Positions 33,321-44,611 are shown, numbered from the stretch's first letter. The stretch is DNA of 64,000 nt from Cordylochernes scorpioides (GCA_030710605.1 CP092874.1:45844665-45908664), one strand, 5' to 3'. A program made the numbers and translations. The notes: generated from the sequence alone by a model not told the origin.

Positions 33321-33372
33321 CTCTGCGGGCCCTTCGGGTAAACCCAGGGCGTTGCCCGGGTCACTCGGCTAC
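33321..33372 (+). other. possible Helitron 3' terminus
   Basis: GGGC-GTT-GCCC (33347-33357) is a short GC hairpin 12 bases before CGGCTA. Helitrons end with such a hairpin followed by CTRR. It follows the helicase relics in the right orientation. The end here reads CTAC, not the canonical CTAG. Confidence 0.4.
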
Positions 33373-34329
33373 TATTATATATTATGACAGTGAGCCAAGA
33401 AGCGAGGATCTTTCAGAAAATATTTATAGTACATAAGGGAGTGGGTATGTGACCAACTGGAGACGATTGAGAAGAGAAGGAGAACCGGTAGGTTTGTCCA
33501 ATATTCGGAGTAGGTAGAGATATTGCTGGAGAAAATGTATGGAAGGGAAATCAGAAGATGAGAATGGAATTCATGAATAAATTTGGAAGAAAACACTACA
33601 ATACTATCAAATGACTAGCCATAGAAAGGAATTTCTGAAAGGACAGGAATACTATCAGCCACCAACCTATAAATGGTTGAGAAGAAATAGAACAATCAAA
33701 TAAGGTATGAACTCTGTAAATTATATTATCAAGTTGATGAAAACTTAATTAAAGGTATAATCAGTCTTTAATATTTCAAAATTATTAGTGTTCGATACAT
33801 TCAAAAAATATATACTGCTGCGAAAATTTAACACACACAAAACATTCAAAATTATTTTTTTTTATTGTTTTATATTTTTATAATATATTGCAATATGTGA
33901 ATAGGGCATAGTAACCTAAAAATGATTAAAAATGTAAATCACAAAATTAAAAAAATCAACCGAGAACTTCAAATACAGATTTCAAAATATTTCATCCTAT
34001 TTAGAAATAATTTAAAGCAATAATTTAGAAAACTGCTAACACTAGAATATTGCATATACACTGGTAACCAAAATGACTATATACAAAAGAGAGAAAAGGT
34101 GATAATAATAAATTAACATCGTAGATACACAAGAGCTACTTCACGCATTTCATTTAATCCCACAGAGTATGAGGCTATTCCATGAAAAATTATTGATTTC
34201 GTCAGAATTAATTAAGTAGAGGACGTGGTGTTACAAAAGCCCTCCTAGTGGAATTTAAGTGCATTAATCCTTGTGAAAGCTCTTATTGGGAAATCTTATT
34301 CATTATGTACCATCCATACGTCGTTAATA
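33373..34329. other. spacer, nothing recognised
   Basis: No domain or repeat recognised. Confidence 0.45.
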
Positions 34330-34340
34330 TATACAATATT

Positions 34341-34635
34341 GGCAATGTGTTTCTTTTCAATAAGATAATCAAATATTATCTCTACAGACCTTACTGAAAT
34401 GATAGAAGTTATTGAATGAGAATCATCTCAATAACATATCAAATATTTTATTTCTATAGATCTTACTGCAATGATAAAAGTTATTGAATGAGAATCATCT
34501 CAATAACTTATATCATTGCAGTAAGATCTTTAGAAATAAAATATTTGATGACATCATTGAAAAGAAAACACATTGCCATTAAATTTATTTGTTACAAATT
34601 TTATCGATAGATAGCAATTAAATTTATAAATTGAC
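34341..34635 (+). mobile_element. fold-back insertion with tandemly doubled left arm
   Basis: TATACAATATT at 34330-34340 is repeated at 34636-34646. Outer ends GGCAATGTGTTTCTTTTCAA and the complement near 34577 pair. The left arm contains two direct copies of a segment of about 80 bp (ATCAAATATT…CTCAATAAC). About 58 nt follow the right arm before the duplication. AT-richness lowers the certainty of the duplication. Confidence 0.55.
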
Positions 34636-34708
34636 TATACAATATTATATTTACATAATATCTACAATTTTATTTCTCTGAACACAGATTTATTGGAATA
34701 AATAATAT

Positions 34709-34914
34709 TGTCACGAAATTGGCTTTATATAAATCAAATGTAAAGCAAATGTCTATTATTAAATATGTAAATACCTTTATGTTTAATGTTATATAAGGAA
34801 GATATGTAAATTCTGTAACTGATTTTTCATTTTTTGTTTCTAGTTTTGTTGTGAGGGAAACATCATTCACAAAGTGTATCAATTGATTAATAAAATTCTC
34901 ATTTAAACTGTGAC
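34709..34914 (+). repeat. Gypsy-2 5' LTR
   Basis: 206 bp from TGTCACGAAATTGG to CTGTGACA (6-bp inverted ends). It matches the two halves of the 3' LTR at 52030-52083 and 52579-52723. Confidence 0.85.
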
Positions 34915-34920
34915 AATTGC

Positions 34921-34935
34921 TGGAGACGCCGGGTA
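34921..34935 (+). other. Gypsy-2 presumed primer binding site
   Basis: TGGAGACGCCGGGTA begins six bases after the LTR. Gypsy-3 has TGGAGATTAAGC at the same spacing. The tRNA was not identified. Confidence 0.4.
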
Positions 34936-34969
34936 AAGCCTTTAAATAATAAAAACGGCTGGATTTAAT

Positions 34970-36190
34970 TTGAGGAGATGTCTTCGACTTAATGGAATAT
35001 CTCCTGATTTGGGATTGCTTGACAAAGAACTAATCATGATAAAGAATGAATCCGGAGAAACCTTATCCCAAGTACCTCCAACTTACCTTTCCTTGCAACA
35101 GCCAAGATGTCCTTCCACATATGCTGGAGATGGAAGTCAAGACGCCCAAAAGTGGCTGGAGGAATATAAAAGAGTTGCCAAATTCAATAGATAGGATGAC
35201 ACTGTGTGTCTGGCAAATGCTGTGTTTTTTCTTGAGGGAACAGCTCGAAAATGGTTTGAAAATAATAAAGAGGCACTAACTTCCTGGGATGACTTTCAGA
35301 GGGCTCTAGGTGAAGCTTTTGGCCAACAGGAAGAGGTGATTAAAAAAGCTGAGTCTCTACTGAAGAATAGAGCTCGGAAAGTGAAGGAATCTTCGGAGAC
35401 CTACATCCAGGATGTACTGTACCTTTGTCAAATAGTTAATCCCCGGATGGATGATAAAACCAAATTGGGAAATCTGATGAATGGAGTCGCCGAAGACATT
35501 TATCAGATATTGATTGCAAAAGATGTTGAAAATGTAAGTCAATTCCTAAAGGAATGCCGGAAAATAGAAATTATGAGGAAGAGAAGAATATCTTCAAGAT
35601 TTGAAAGACTCCCAAATGTAGCTCCCATGGCCTATGAGGAAGAATATCTTCCCTCTTTAATTAGAAGAATTGTCCAAGAAGAAATACAGAATGAAATAGC
35701 CCAACCCAGACCGACCACAGATTCGCTAGAAGACCTGATAAGATCGGAAGTAAAAATGAATCTGTCGCCAATCTCCAAAAGGCGGTCAGTTCTAGTAAGG
35801 AACCAATCAAGACCATTCAGGACGTTTGAGTCACCCAAAAGAACTGAATGTTCTTCTCCCCCACCTCTGCCAAAATCTCAACAATGGAGGACTCCAGAAG
35901 ATCGCTCCTTATGTTTCCAATGTGGAAGACCTGGTCACATCGTCAGGTATTGTCGGGAGAGAAAGCAAGTTTTCGCTGATGCCCGCGCCAGGAGGGAACC
36001 AAGGAGACCAACAACACTGGCCGACTATATGCCAAATATTGACGAAATTGAGCCTAGGATTCCTCCAGCTCGCCAACCTAGGAGTGCCTCACCCTATCCG
36101 GGGAGCGGGATAAGTACAGGACGCAGGCCATCAAGATCACCTGCTAGGGTAAACAGCCGCTCATCCTCAAGAGAAAGGGAGGAAAACTAG
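34970..36190 (+). pseudogene. Gypsy-2 gag, one stop codon
   Basis: The frame holds PTYLSLQQPRCPSTYAGD and QKWLEEYKRVAKFN, then a TAG at 35192. The capsid domain continues at once (FFLEGTARKWFENNKEAL) and stays open for 328 codons to 36190. A zinc knuckle CFQCGRPGHIVRYC lies near 35920 and the C-terminus is Arg/Ser-rich. The only clear defect is the stop plus a small frame offset near 35200. Gypsy-3 encodes a related gag (FFLSGTARSWFENVEE). Confidence 0.82.
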
Positions 36191-36204
36191 AACTGGCGAC
36201 CTGC

Positions 36205-38495
36205 TTGGGAGGTAAGGCCGCACGAGTATTAAATCCTCCATCGACAATTGCAACCAAATTGAAGAACAATTCTGTTAAGATCTCTATAAAAGGGACTGAG
36301 GTTCTGGCTTTGGTGGATTCAGGAGCAGATTATTCGGTTATCTCTGAAGATTTCCGTTGTCTCATAAAGGTTCCTATGTTATCTAGCAGAGGGCTGATTA
36401 TAAGGGTAGCTAATTCCAAATGTGTCAGGGCCCTAGGACGATGTATCTTAAGGATAAACGTGAATGAACTTATTCAACCATTCGAGTTCATTGTATTGTC
36501 GTAATGTAGTCATAATGTCATCCTTGGTTGGGATTTTCTAAAATTAACTCGAGCTAAAATTAATTGTGCGGAAAATGAGCTTTACTTAAAAGAAGCTCCT
36601 ATTAAGGAAGAACTATGTCCTTTACACACCTTTCGCACTTTAGAAGATAGCATTATTCCACCCAACTCAATCAAGCAAAAAACTGTTGCCTGTAGCAACA
36701 TTACGAGAGTTCAAGAAGTTGCGATTACTTGCTCTAAAGCTCTTACTTTGGACAAATAAATAATTATTCCGGCCTCCGTTGTCAGTCTCAACCATGGAAG
36801 GAGCAAGGTTTGGATGGTTAAAGGGAATGACCTTGCAAAGATCATTCCTGCAGGAATGAAAGTTGCTGAAATATCTCTCATAGACACCAGTCATTTATGC
36901 TGCATAGATGGAGGCAATGATGATTTTGAGAAGAGTGAAAATAGATGCACTGAGGACTTGGATAAACTTGTGACCCTTATAGATACTGATATATCCAATG
37001 AAGATAGAGTGAGACTGTTGGATGTTTTCAGCGAGTACACAGATGTATTTGAATTTCAAAAAGCGAGCCTTAAAACATACTCATTGAAAGTTAAACATAG
37101 GCCCTATTGAGCAACGCCCATATAGAGTATCACCAAGGGAAAGAAGCATTATTCAAACAGAAGTGGACAATATGCTTAAACTGGGAATAATTCAACCATC
37201 GGATAGTCCCTGGTCATCTCCTGTCGTCTTAGTTAAAAAGAAAGATGGAACCTGGCGATTCTGTGTGGACTACCGCCGATTAAACAAAATAACCAGGAAA
37301 GATGTATACCCCTTACCCAGAATTGATGACACTTTGGACTCGTTGAGAGGTGCTTCCATATTCTCTACAATGGATTTGAAATCGGGGTATTGGCAGATAT
37401 AGGTTGATGAGACCGACCGTGAGAAGACTGCTTTTGTGACTCCTGATGGCCTCTTTGAGTTTAGAGTAACGCCCTTTGGTTTTTGTAACGCCCCCGCGAC
37501 CTTTGAGCGAATTATGGATAATCTCCTACGAGGACTCAAGTGGACCATCTGTCTCTGCTACTTAGATGACATCATAGTATTTTCCAAAACTATGGACGAA
37601 CATCTACAACGTCTGGAAATGGTGTTAAGTTGCTTTTCATAAGCGGGTCTCAAACATAATTCGGAGAAATATAGTTTTGGTGCTTGTCAAATGAAAGTAC
37701 TGGGACATTTAATTGATGGAGATGGTATTTTATCTTGACCCGGACAAAGTAGAAGCTGTGATTAATTTTCCAAGACCAGAGAATGTATCAGAAGTCAGAA
37801 GATTTTTGGGTCTCTGCTCCTACTACCGCCGATTCATTAAGAGCTTTGCTAACATAGCAGGACCGCTGAATGAACTACTAAGAAAGGGGGAAAGATTCAT
37901 TTGGACCGATAGTCGGGAATCTTGGTTTAACCAGTTGAAGTCGGCTCTGACTTCTGAACCCGTTTTGGGGTCACTTTGATGAGACTGCACCAAAATACGT
38001 CCATACCGATGCCAGTGGCTATGGTGTCGGCTCTGTTTTAGTACAAATGAAGGATGAAGGTGAATAACCAATTGCCTATGCATCCCGAACTCTATCTAAA
38101 GCGGAGAGAAACTATACAACATCGGAAAAGGAATGTTTGGCCGTAATTTGGTCAATCAACAAATTTCGACCGTACCTGTTTGGCCGCCCTTTTTCTATCG
38201 TGACTGACCATCATTCCTTGTGCTGGCTTGCAAATTTGAAAGACCCTTCTGGACGTCTCGCAAGTTGGGCTCTGCGATTTCAAGAGTATGAGGTCACCGT
38301 TTGCTATAAAAACGGTCACAAGCACAAAGACGCTGACTGCCTTTCCAGAAGCCCATTACCTCACACTTCGGAAGAAACAGAAGAAGATATACCTTCGCTG
38401 GCAATGTTGACTGATGTAGAAAAGGAACAAAAACTAGATCCTTCATTGGCAAAGATGATGAAAAACTGTGATGACTCGAATTTTAAGAAATTTGC
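36205..38495 (+). pseudogene. Gypsy-2 PR-RT-RNase H
   Basis: The protease has ALVDSGADYSVIS near 36310 and, after a stop at 36504, NVILGWDFL. RT runs about 37110-37700: [48 protein letters not shown] and the catalytic CYLDDIIVFSK, all intact but with stops at 37108, 37402 and 37642. RNase H runs about 37980-38350: [40 protein letters not shown] and [11 protein letters not shown]. It is cut at 38495 by TE-G. Confidence 0.87.
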
Positions 38496-38660
38496 TGTGC
38501 AGACTATTAGGCTCAGAGATTGGGAGCTCTGAGAAGAAAAGGGATAAGACTCTATTATTAGATTTCGATTTTATTCTATTCTATTCTATTCCATTTATTT
38601 AGATAGTTATTAAAATAATTTGTTTAGCCAAGCTGTTATTCTGTCCTGACTGACAACACA
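38496..38660 (+). repeat. TE-G 5' LTR
   Basis: Starts TGTGCAGACTATTAGG and ends GACAACACA. TGGTGGCAGCGG, the likely primer site, follows directly. Confidence 0.87.
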
Positions 38661-38665
38661 TGGTG

Positions 38666-39015
38666 GCAGCGGTAAACTAATTTCTTAAAGAAAGTCGTTG
38701 TTCGAAGAAAATTTGAAACTCGACATCAAGTAAACTCGCAGCGGTAAACTAATTTCTTAAAGAAAGTCGTTGCTCGAAGAAAATTTGAAACTCGACATCA
38801 AGTAAACTCGCAGCGGTAAACTAATTTCTTAAAGTCGTTGTTCGAAGAAAATTTAAAACTCTACATCAAGCAAATCCGCAGCGGAAAATTGATCTCTTTA
38901 AGAAGGTCGTTGTTCAAAAGAAATTTGAAACTCGACATCAAGCAAACTCGCAGTGGTAAATAGAATTCTTAAAGAAGATCGTTGCTCGAAAAAAAAAATT
39001 GAAATTCGACAGTAA
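38666..39015 (+). repeat. leader tandem repeat, about 72-bp unit, nearly 5 copies
   Basis: Units begin GCAGCGGTAAACTAATTTC at 38666, 38738 and 38810, with diverged starts at 38878 and 38950. Each contains AAGTCGTTG and GAAACTCGACATC. The first unit overlaps the presumed primer site, so the repeats multiply part of that sequence. Confidence 0.88.
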
Positions 39016-39343
39016 GCAAATTATAAAATAATTTAAATATAATTTCAAAATAATTATTTCGGAAAAAATATATATATTAAAATAAATATATATATATATA
39101 TCAAATATATATTTTTATATTTACATTTTAAATTATCAAAATAAAATAATACGCCCTTTTTAAATCGATATAACTCCATTTTAAAAATAATTGCTCAAAA
39201 TAATTTATTTTAACGCCTAAAAACGACATATTATTAATTATAAATTTTAATATTTATAAATAAAATAATTATTAATAAAAAATTATTAATAATAATATAT
39301 ATAATAAAATATTAATAAAAATAATTATAAATACAAATCTAAA
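39016..39343. other. TE-G leader, extremely AT-rich
   Basis: Almost only A and T, with TATATA and ATTAATAAT runs. No feature seen. Confidence 0.6.
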
Positions 39344-39453
39344 ATGGCTCAAAAATATAATTGCGTAACACCAGAACCTTTTAATTTCTCAAATCCAGGT
39401 GATTGGCCTAAATGGATTAGGAGGTTTGAACGCTTTAGGCAGGCAAGTGGGTT
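39344..39453 (+). pseudogene. TE-G gag, first exon-like piece (cut by BEL-2)
   Basis: Starts MAQKYNCVTPEPFNFSNPGD and WPKWIRRFERFRQASG, a typical gypsy gag N-terminus. The frame runs into the BEL-2 LTR at 39454. It resumes at 44413 (NNPENEQVNMLVYCMG). Confidence 0.82.
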
Positions 39454-39906
39454 TGACGCAAAAATAGGTATTTTTGGACCAACCGAGCCCGGCAACACTG
39501 CACTCGCTGAGCGAGCAGAAAAAAAAAGGATTAACCCTAAAAGTTCCGGTAAACAAAGGCTGCTTTCGACGCTAACGTTTGGTTTTGACGGGCCAGAAAA
39601 AGAACTATCTCTCATAAATTTTAATAATTGTTTTGAATAAAATTTGTATTAATATTAATTTGTGTGATTTTAAATAAATATTTCTTTCAATAAGTATTAA
39701 TTCTTCATCACTGTTTACTAACTTAGGCCTCGTCATCCAGCGTTGTGACACTTCTACTGATCCCTGCAACAAAGGTATTGATTTATCAATTTATAATTTT
39801 CAAGTCAGTTTCCAGAATTACTGTAAAGCTTGGAGCGTTTAGTTCAGGTTAAGCCATCGGGACCTTGTATTGTCTTTCTTTTTTAAATTTAAGACAAAAG
39901 ACAACA
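39454..39906 (+). repeat. BEL-2 5' LTR
   Basis: TGACGCAAAAATAGG to AAAGACAACA, 453 bp. Matches 43961-44412. Confidence 0.9.
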
Positions 39907-39909
39907 TTT

Positions 39910-39920
39910 TGGCGCAGTCG
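39910..39920 (+). other. BEL-2 primer binding site, tRNA-Ser
   Basis: TGGCGCAGTCG is exactly complementary to the tRNA-Ser 3' end (CGACTGCG-CCA). It lies three bases after the LTR. Confidence 0.75.
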
Positions 39921-39990
39921 ACAGGATACAGATTGAAGAATTACTGATTACACAAAAGGTGCAACTGTGAACCAGTGATTACTTCTCAGG

Positions 39991-41250
39991 ATGGCTGACC
40001 AACCAGTTAGTAGTGCTGAACTGAAAAAGCTTAGGACGCCAGTGCGTGCAAGGTTCACCAAGGCGTTCAATGAGCTCGAAACAGAGATCAAGAAGAATGA
40101 AGTCAAGAAAGCAGATGTAGAGAAAATCCTCCGCCGACTCCAGACCCACCATGAAAAGCTTTCAATATTGAACATGAGGATGGAAGAAGCTCTGCTACGA
40201 GAATCAGCGTCTGAAGACATTTTCACTGCTGAGTACGAATCCGTTTGTGAGTACGAAGATAATTTCAGTAACATTATGACTGATTACGAGGCTCTTGCGG
40301 AAAAGGATGACGTTAGTACTAGTACAATCAGCGGCACTGCAGCAATGAACTATCAACTACCGAAGCTGGAGTTCAAGAAGTTTGGGGGAGAACCAAGAGA
40401 ATGGATTACATTCTGGAGTCAGTTCAGCACGATTCACCGGGATCCACAGATGCCTCCAGAAACTAAGTTTCAGTATCTCTTTCAAGCCACTGCCGAGAAC
40501 TCCGAGGCAAGAGAAGCAGTTGAAAGTTTTCCACCGAGTGCCGACAACTACCCTAAAGTCATCGAGTATATCAAATCACGTTTTGGAGAGGATGAAATGC
40601 TGGTTTAGATTTATGTACGTGACCTGCTTCAGAATGTGCTTCAGAATGTGAGAGCCGAAGGTAAGATGTCTGTAGTGAAGCTTTACGATAGACTGGAGAC
40701 ACAACTGCGAGCATTAGAAACATTGGGCGTCGCTCTTGACAAGTTTGCGGCTATGCTGTACCCACTCGTCGAATCAGCGCTACCAGAGGACACCCTGAGA
40801 GTATGGGAACGAAGTCAAGATACGGTGAGCGAAGGAGGAGTACAGGATAAGTTGACACAACTCATGACGTTTTTGAAGACAGAGGTGAAGGGCGAGAGTC
40901 GAGTGAATATGGCCAAAGCAGCGTTCAAGATCGACAACAATCAAGATGCGAAGGATGATCGATCAAACACGAAATCTCTTTCTAAGAAGAATACTGGAAG
41001 TAAAATGCCGACGGCTACTGACCTCGCCAACACCACTTAGATCGCCAACACCACTCAGATGCGAAACAACTGCATCTTTTGTGGGAATGGTCACCCGAGT
41101 CAAGAATGCTACAGTGGACAGCGGATGCATCTACCAGAGAAGAAAGATAAGGCAAAAGGGAAGAATGTTTGTTTTTGGTACCTGCTTCCTGGCCACGCAT
41201 TCAAGAAATGCCGGATTAAGCCACGTTGTCCTGTCTGCGGAGGGTAGCAT
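39991..41250 (+). pseudogene. BEL-2 gag (DUF1759-like), three stops
   Basis: MADQPVSSAELKKL opens 205 codons with coiled-coil-like N-terminus, then LPKLEFKKFGGEPREWITFW, the start of the BEL DUF1759 capsid region. A TAG at 40606 interrupts it. It continues in the same sense at 40636-41040 (VKLYDRLETQLRALETLG). A second stop at 41038 precedes a zinc-knuckle pair (CIFCGNGHPSQECY and CFWYLLPGHAFKKC) with one Cys altered to Tyr. Otherwise reading is good. Confidence 0.83.
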
Positions 41251-41259
41251 TACCCCATT

Positions 41260-41793
41260 ATGTGTCCTACTTTGGAAGCCCAGAAGACTTCTCATCTCCA
41301 AAAAGCGGAACTAAAGGTTTCAGGGGAAAGTCCTGCAACAAAGCAAGAGACCGCCAATCAATTCACGTCAACAACTTTAAACAACGCTACCATGGGAGGA
41401 GTCTATCTACAAACTCTGATAGTCAAGATGAGCGGACCAAAGGGGAAGCATAATGTTCGAGTGTTGCTTGACTGTGGATCCCAGCGGTCCTATTTTTCAA
41501 AGAGAATGGTGGACGCACTGGGCCTAAAGAGAGTGCAGCAAGTTACACTTACCCACAATCTGTTTGGAGGCGGAGAAATTCGTCAAAGGAAGCACAATGT
41601 GTACAAAGTAAATGTTTCCAGCCTCAACAACGAATACATGGATGATCTCAAATTCTTGGATCAGGAAGTAATTTGCGGACACATCAGTCAGGTACGGGAT
41701 GATGCTATACTCAATGAGTTAAAAGCTCGAGGGATCAACTTGACTGACATATGCCAAGGTGAAGAGATATCAATCCACATGTTGATTGGTTAA
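41260..41793 (+). pseudogene. BEL-2 aspartic protease (A17-type)
   Basis: VRVLLDCGSQRSYFSKRMVD near 41460 is the BEL protease motif (D.GS.rSfi). Then LTHNLFGGGEI and a terminal HMLIG then stop at 41793, where IGLDYY…W is usual. The stop separates it from the 644-codon frame, which begins four codons later. Confidence 0.8.
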
Positions 41794-41796
41794 GAC

Positions 41797-43731
41797 TTGC
41801 TTAGCAGCATTCTGACAGGCAGAATGCTAATATTGCAAAGTGGAGTTGTGGCGACAGAAACCAAGCTGGGGTGGACAGTAATGGGACCAGCAATAGGGAA
41901 CGATATGGAAGATTCATGCCTGATCGTGACTTCATTAAACGTTAACAGTTTCGACGTTCAGGATTCATGGAACTTAGATGTGCTTGGCATCATGGATGCA
42001 GCAGAAACAAAATCTAGGAAAGATTTAATCGAAGCCTCCAACACTCATTTAAAGGAGATCACAACACTTACGAAGAGTGAAGATTGGAACCATGTCGCAG
42101 GGGAACACAATCCAGCAGATCTCCCATCCCGTCGTGAATCCCCATCGAAATTCATAAAATCCGGATGGTGGGAGGGACCAAAATGGCTTCAGGAAAAGAA
42201 AGAAGACTGGCCAGTATCAAAAGTACAGTATGATCTGGAAGCCATTGAAGAAGAGAGGAGGAAGACTGTGGTGACTGGATTTGTAGCCAAAAAGCCCGAG
42301 GAGAATCCATGGTATCTGAATCTATACGAGGGAAAACGTGAAGTGACTCTAACACAAATAGTGAGAGTAATCGCGTGGATGCTACGTTTCAAGCCCTCTG
42401 AATACAAAGGAGACATCATCTCACAAGAGGAACTAGACGGTGCTGAAAAGTCCCTAGTTAATATAATACAGAGTGAATCGATCGGTGAGGAAGATCCCAA
42501 GATGAAGCAGCTACACGCGTTCCAAGATAAAGAAGGATTATGGAGAGTGAAAACGAGGATAGTGAATCGAAATGACGATGAACTGTTCCGATTGCCAATT
42601 TTGATCTCAACGAATCATCCGGTCACAGAGATAATTGTGAAATCAGTCCACGAGAAAATGTACCACTGTGGAGCCCAGACGCTGCGATCAGTACTAAGAG
42701 AGAAGTTCTGGATTCCAAAAGCTCGACAACTAGTTCGTCATGTAATTCATAAATGTCCTCGCTGTCGACGATTTGAAACCAAGCGAGTCGACGTACCAGA
42801 AGCATCGTTGCCTCAACACCGCGTACAAGATGTTGTGGTTTTTGAGGCGACAGGAATTGTCCTCGGAGGACCTTTATATCTGGAAGATGGACAGAAGGTT
42901 TGGTTCGTCATCTTCACCTGTGGCGTATACCGTGCGGTCCACCTCGAACTGGTGACTTCCTTATCGACGGAAGCATTGGTGGGAGCAGTAGAGAGGTTCG
43001 TAGCAAGACGAGGTTGCCCTGCAGTCATCTACTCAGATAATGGGACGAATCTAGTTGGACTCCGGCACGAACTTTATCGAGTTAATTTTGGAGTGAAATG
43101 GAAGCTAAATCCTCCAGCAGCACCGTGGTGGGGAGGTTGGATCGAGAGAATTGTTGGACTCACCAAAAAGCTGCTTCGAAGATTGCTGGGAAAACGTGTT
43201 GTCAACTACGAAGAAATGGTGACGATCCTCGAAAACTGTGAACGAGTTCTCAACGCGCGACCACTCACCTACAATGCTGAGGACAATGATGACCTTGTGC
43301 CATTAACCCCAGAGATGTTTCTTCGAGAACCAAGAGCTGAAGGAGAGATTGATCTAAATGAATTCAGGTGTAACTTTGGGAAGAGCTATGAGAAACGCAA
43401 ACGACTCCTGAAGGAATTCCGTAAGAGGTTCAGAAGCGAGTACCTAGGATTGTTGGTGCATCACGACAATCGCAAGAAACAACGACAGTTAAAAGTTGGA
43501 GATATCGTCCTTGTGGAGGTTGAAAACAGGAAGCAAATAAACTGGCCTATGGGAAAGATTACGAAGGTGTTTCCTGGAACTGACAATGTGCGAAGACTTG
43601 TGGAAGTTGAGACTAAGTCTGGATTCATGAAGCGTGCAGTGCAACGATTGTTCCCACTTGAAGTACCATCTGAGGACGTAGAGCAAGGCGACGGGGAGCT
43701 TAAGCCAGTGGAGGATGAGATCGTCAGGTAG
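41797..43731 (+). CDS. BEL-2 pol ORF: protease tail joined to integrase, RT deleted in frame
   Basis: This is the longest open frame in the window (644 codons). The first 80 residues are the end of the protease-RT linker (ETKLGWTVMGP, WNLDVLGIMDAAETKSRK). Near residue 80-95 the sequence jumps to the post-RNase H part (EDWNHVAGEHNPADLPSRR). About 500 or more residues of RT and RNase H are missing, without breaking the frame. Integrase follows: zinc module with MYHCGAQTLRSVLREKFWIP and KCPRCRRFE, core with VFEATGI (usual Asp not seen), YSDNGTNLVGL, and a WWGGWIERIVGLTKKLLR glutamate. A DUF5641-like end (INWPMGKITKVFPG) closes it. Confidence 0.87.
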   Translation: MLSSILTGRMLILQSGVVATETKLGWTVMGPAIGNDMEDSCLIVTSLNVNSFDVQDSWNLDVLGIMDAAETKSRKDLIEASNTHLKEITTLTKSEDWNHVAGEHNPADLPSRRESPSKFIKSGWWEGPKWLQEKKEDWPVSKVQYDLEAIEEERRKTVVTGFVAKKPEENPWYLNLYEGKREVTLTQIVRVIAWMLRFKPSEYKGDIISQEELDGAEKSLVNIIQSESIGEEDPKMKQLHAFQDKEGLWRVKTRIVNRNDDELFRLPILISTNHPVTEIIVKSVHEKMYHCGAQTLRSVLREKFWIPKARQLVRHVIHKCPRCRRFETKRVDVPEASLPQHRVQDVVVFEATGIVLGGPLYLEDGQKVWFVIFTCGVYRAVHLELVTSLSTEALVGAVERFVARRGCPAVIYSDNGTNLVGLRHELYRVNFGVKWKLNPPAAPWWGGWIERIVGLTKKLLRRLLGKRVVNYEEMVTILENCERVLNARPLTYNAEDNDDLVPLTPEMFLREPRAEGEIDLNEFRCNFGKSYEKRKRLLKEFRKRFRSEYLGLLVHHDNRKKQRQLKVGDIVLVEVENRKQINWPMGKITKVFPGTDNVRRLVEVETKSGFMKRAVQRLFPLEVPSEDVEQGDGELKPVEDEIVR

Positions 43732-43960
43732 AAAACATCCGGTGAGGAGTCCGCGTCAGTGCAAGAGAAAACTACTCCAGTAAAAGTAGGGAAAGTTTAC
43801 ACGCGTTCTGGAAGAAAAGTCAAGTTACCGATTAGGTTTAATTGAAGTTTGAGAGAAAATTTAATCATAAAACATTCTGTTAGATTTGAGATAATTTCCT
43901 TCTTTTTTTTTTGATTAATATTGACCTTATAGCAAAGTTCAAAAGGTCAAGGTGGGAGAG

Positions 43961-44412
43961 TGACGCAAAAATAGGTATTTTTGGACCAACCGAGCCCGGC
44001 AACACTGCACCCGCTGAGCGAGCAGAAAAAAAAGGATTAACCCTAAAAGTTCCGGTGAACAAAGGCTGCTTTCGACGCTAACGTTTGGTTTTGACGGGCC
44101 AGAAAAAGAACTATCTCTCATAAATTTTAATAATTGTTTTGAATAATATTTGTATTAATATTAATTTGTGTGATTTTAAATAAATATTTCTTTCAATAAG
44201 TATTAATTATTCATCACTGTTTACTAACTTAGGCCTCGTCATCCAGCGTTGTGACACTTCTACTGATCCCTGCAACAAAGGTATTGATTTTTCAATTTAT
44301 AATTTTCAAGTCAGTTTCCAGCATTACTGTAAAGCTAGGAGCGTTTAGTTCAGGTTAAGCCATCGGGACCTTGTATTGTCTTTCTTTTTCAAATTTAAGA
44401 CAAAAGACAACA
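43961..44412 (+). repeat. BEL-2 3' LTR
   Basis: 452 bp, preceded by polypurine GGTGGGAGAG. Partner of 39454-39906. Confidence 0.9.
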
Positions 44413-44611
44413 AGGTTAATTAACAACCCAGAAAATGAGCAAGTTAACATGCTTGTATATTGCATGGGGGATAATGCAGATGATATATGGTTGTCATGTA
44501 AAATAGCAAGTGACCAACTCGAGAAATATGATGAAGTTATCAAATGTTTTGAAAGTCACTTTATTCCAAGACGGAATATAATTTATGAAAGGGCAAGATT
44601 TAATTAAAGAT
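44413..44611 (+). pseudogene. TE-G gag, middle piece (between BEL-2 and PLE-2)
   Basis: RLINNPENEQVNMLVYCMG, ADDIWLSCKIAS and SHFIPRRNIIYERARFN. The frame is cut by PLE-2 at 44612 inside the conserved ERARFN..R.Q motif. Confidence 0.82.

Larger units (their letters stand above)
39454..44412 (+). mobile_element. BEL-2: BEL/Pao element with RT deleted, inside TE-G gag
   Basis: LTRs of about 452 bp at both ends (about 98% identical by hand), a tRNA-Ser primer site, and gag, protease and integrase genes. Flanking 5-mers are GGGTT and AGGTT. TE-G gag continues sensibly across it. RT and RNase H are missing by an internal deletion. LTR similarity is higher than for TE-G, consistent with its later insertion. 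Confidence 0.9.

Noticed and set aside
38666..39015. Regular repeats that might suggest a CRISPR-like array
   Set aside because: Units are contiguous with no unique spacers, and the context is an LTR-element leader in a eukaryote.
41059..41247. Alternative short zinc-finger gene
   Set aside because: The knuckles belong to BEL-2 gag, separated from it only by a stop codon.
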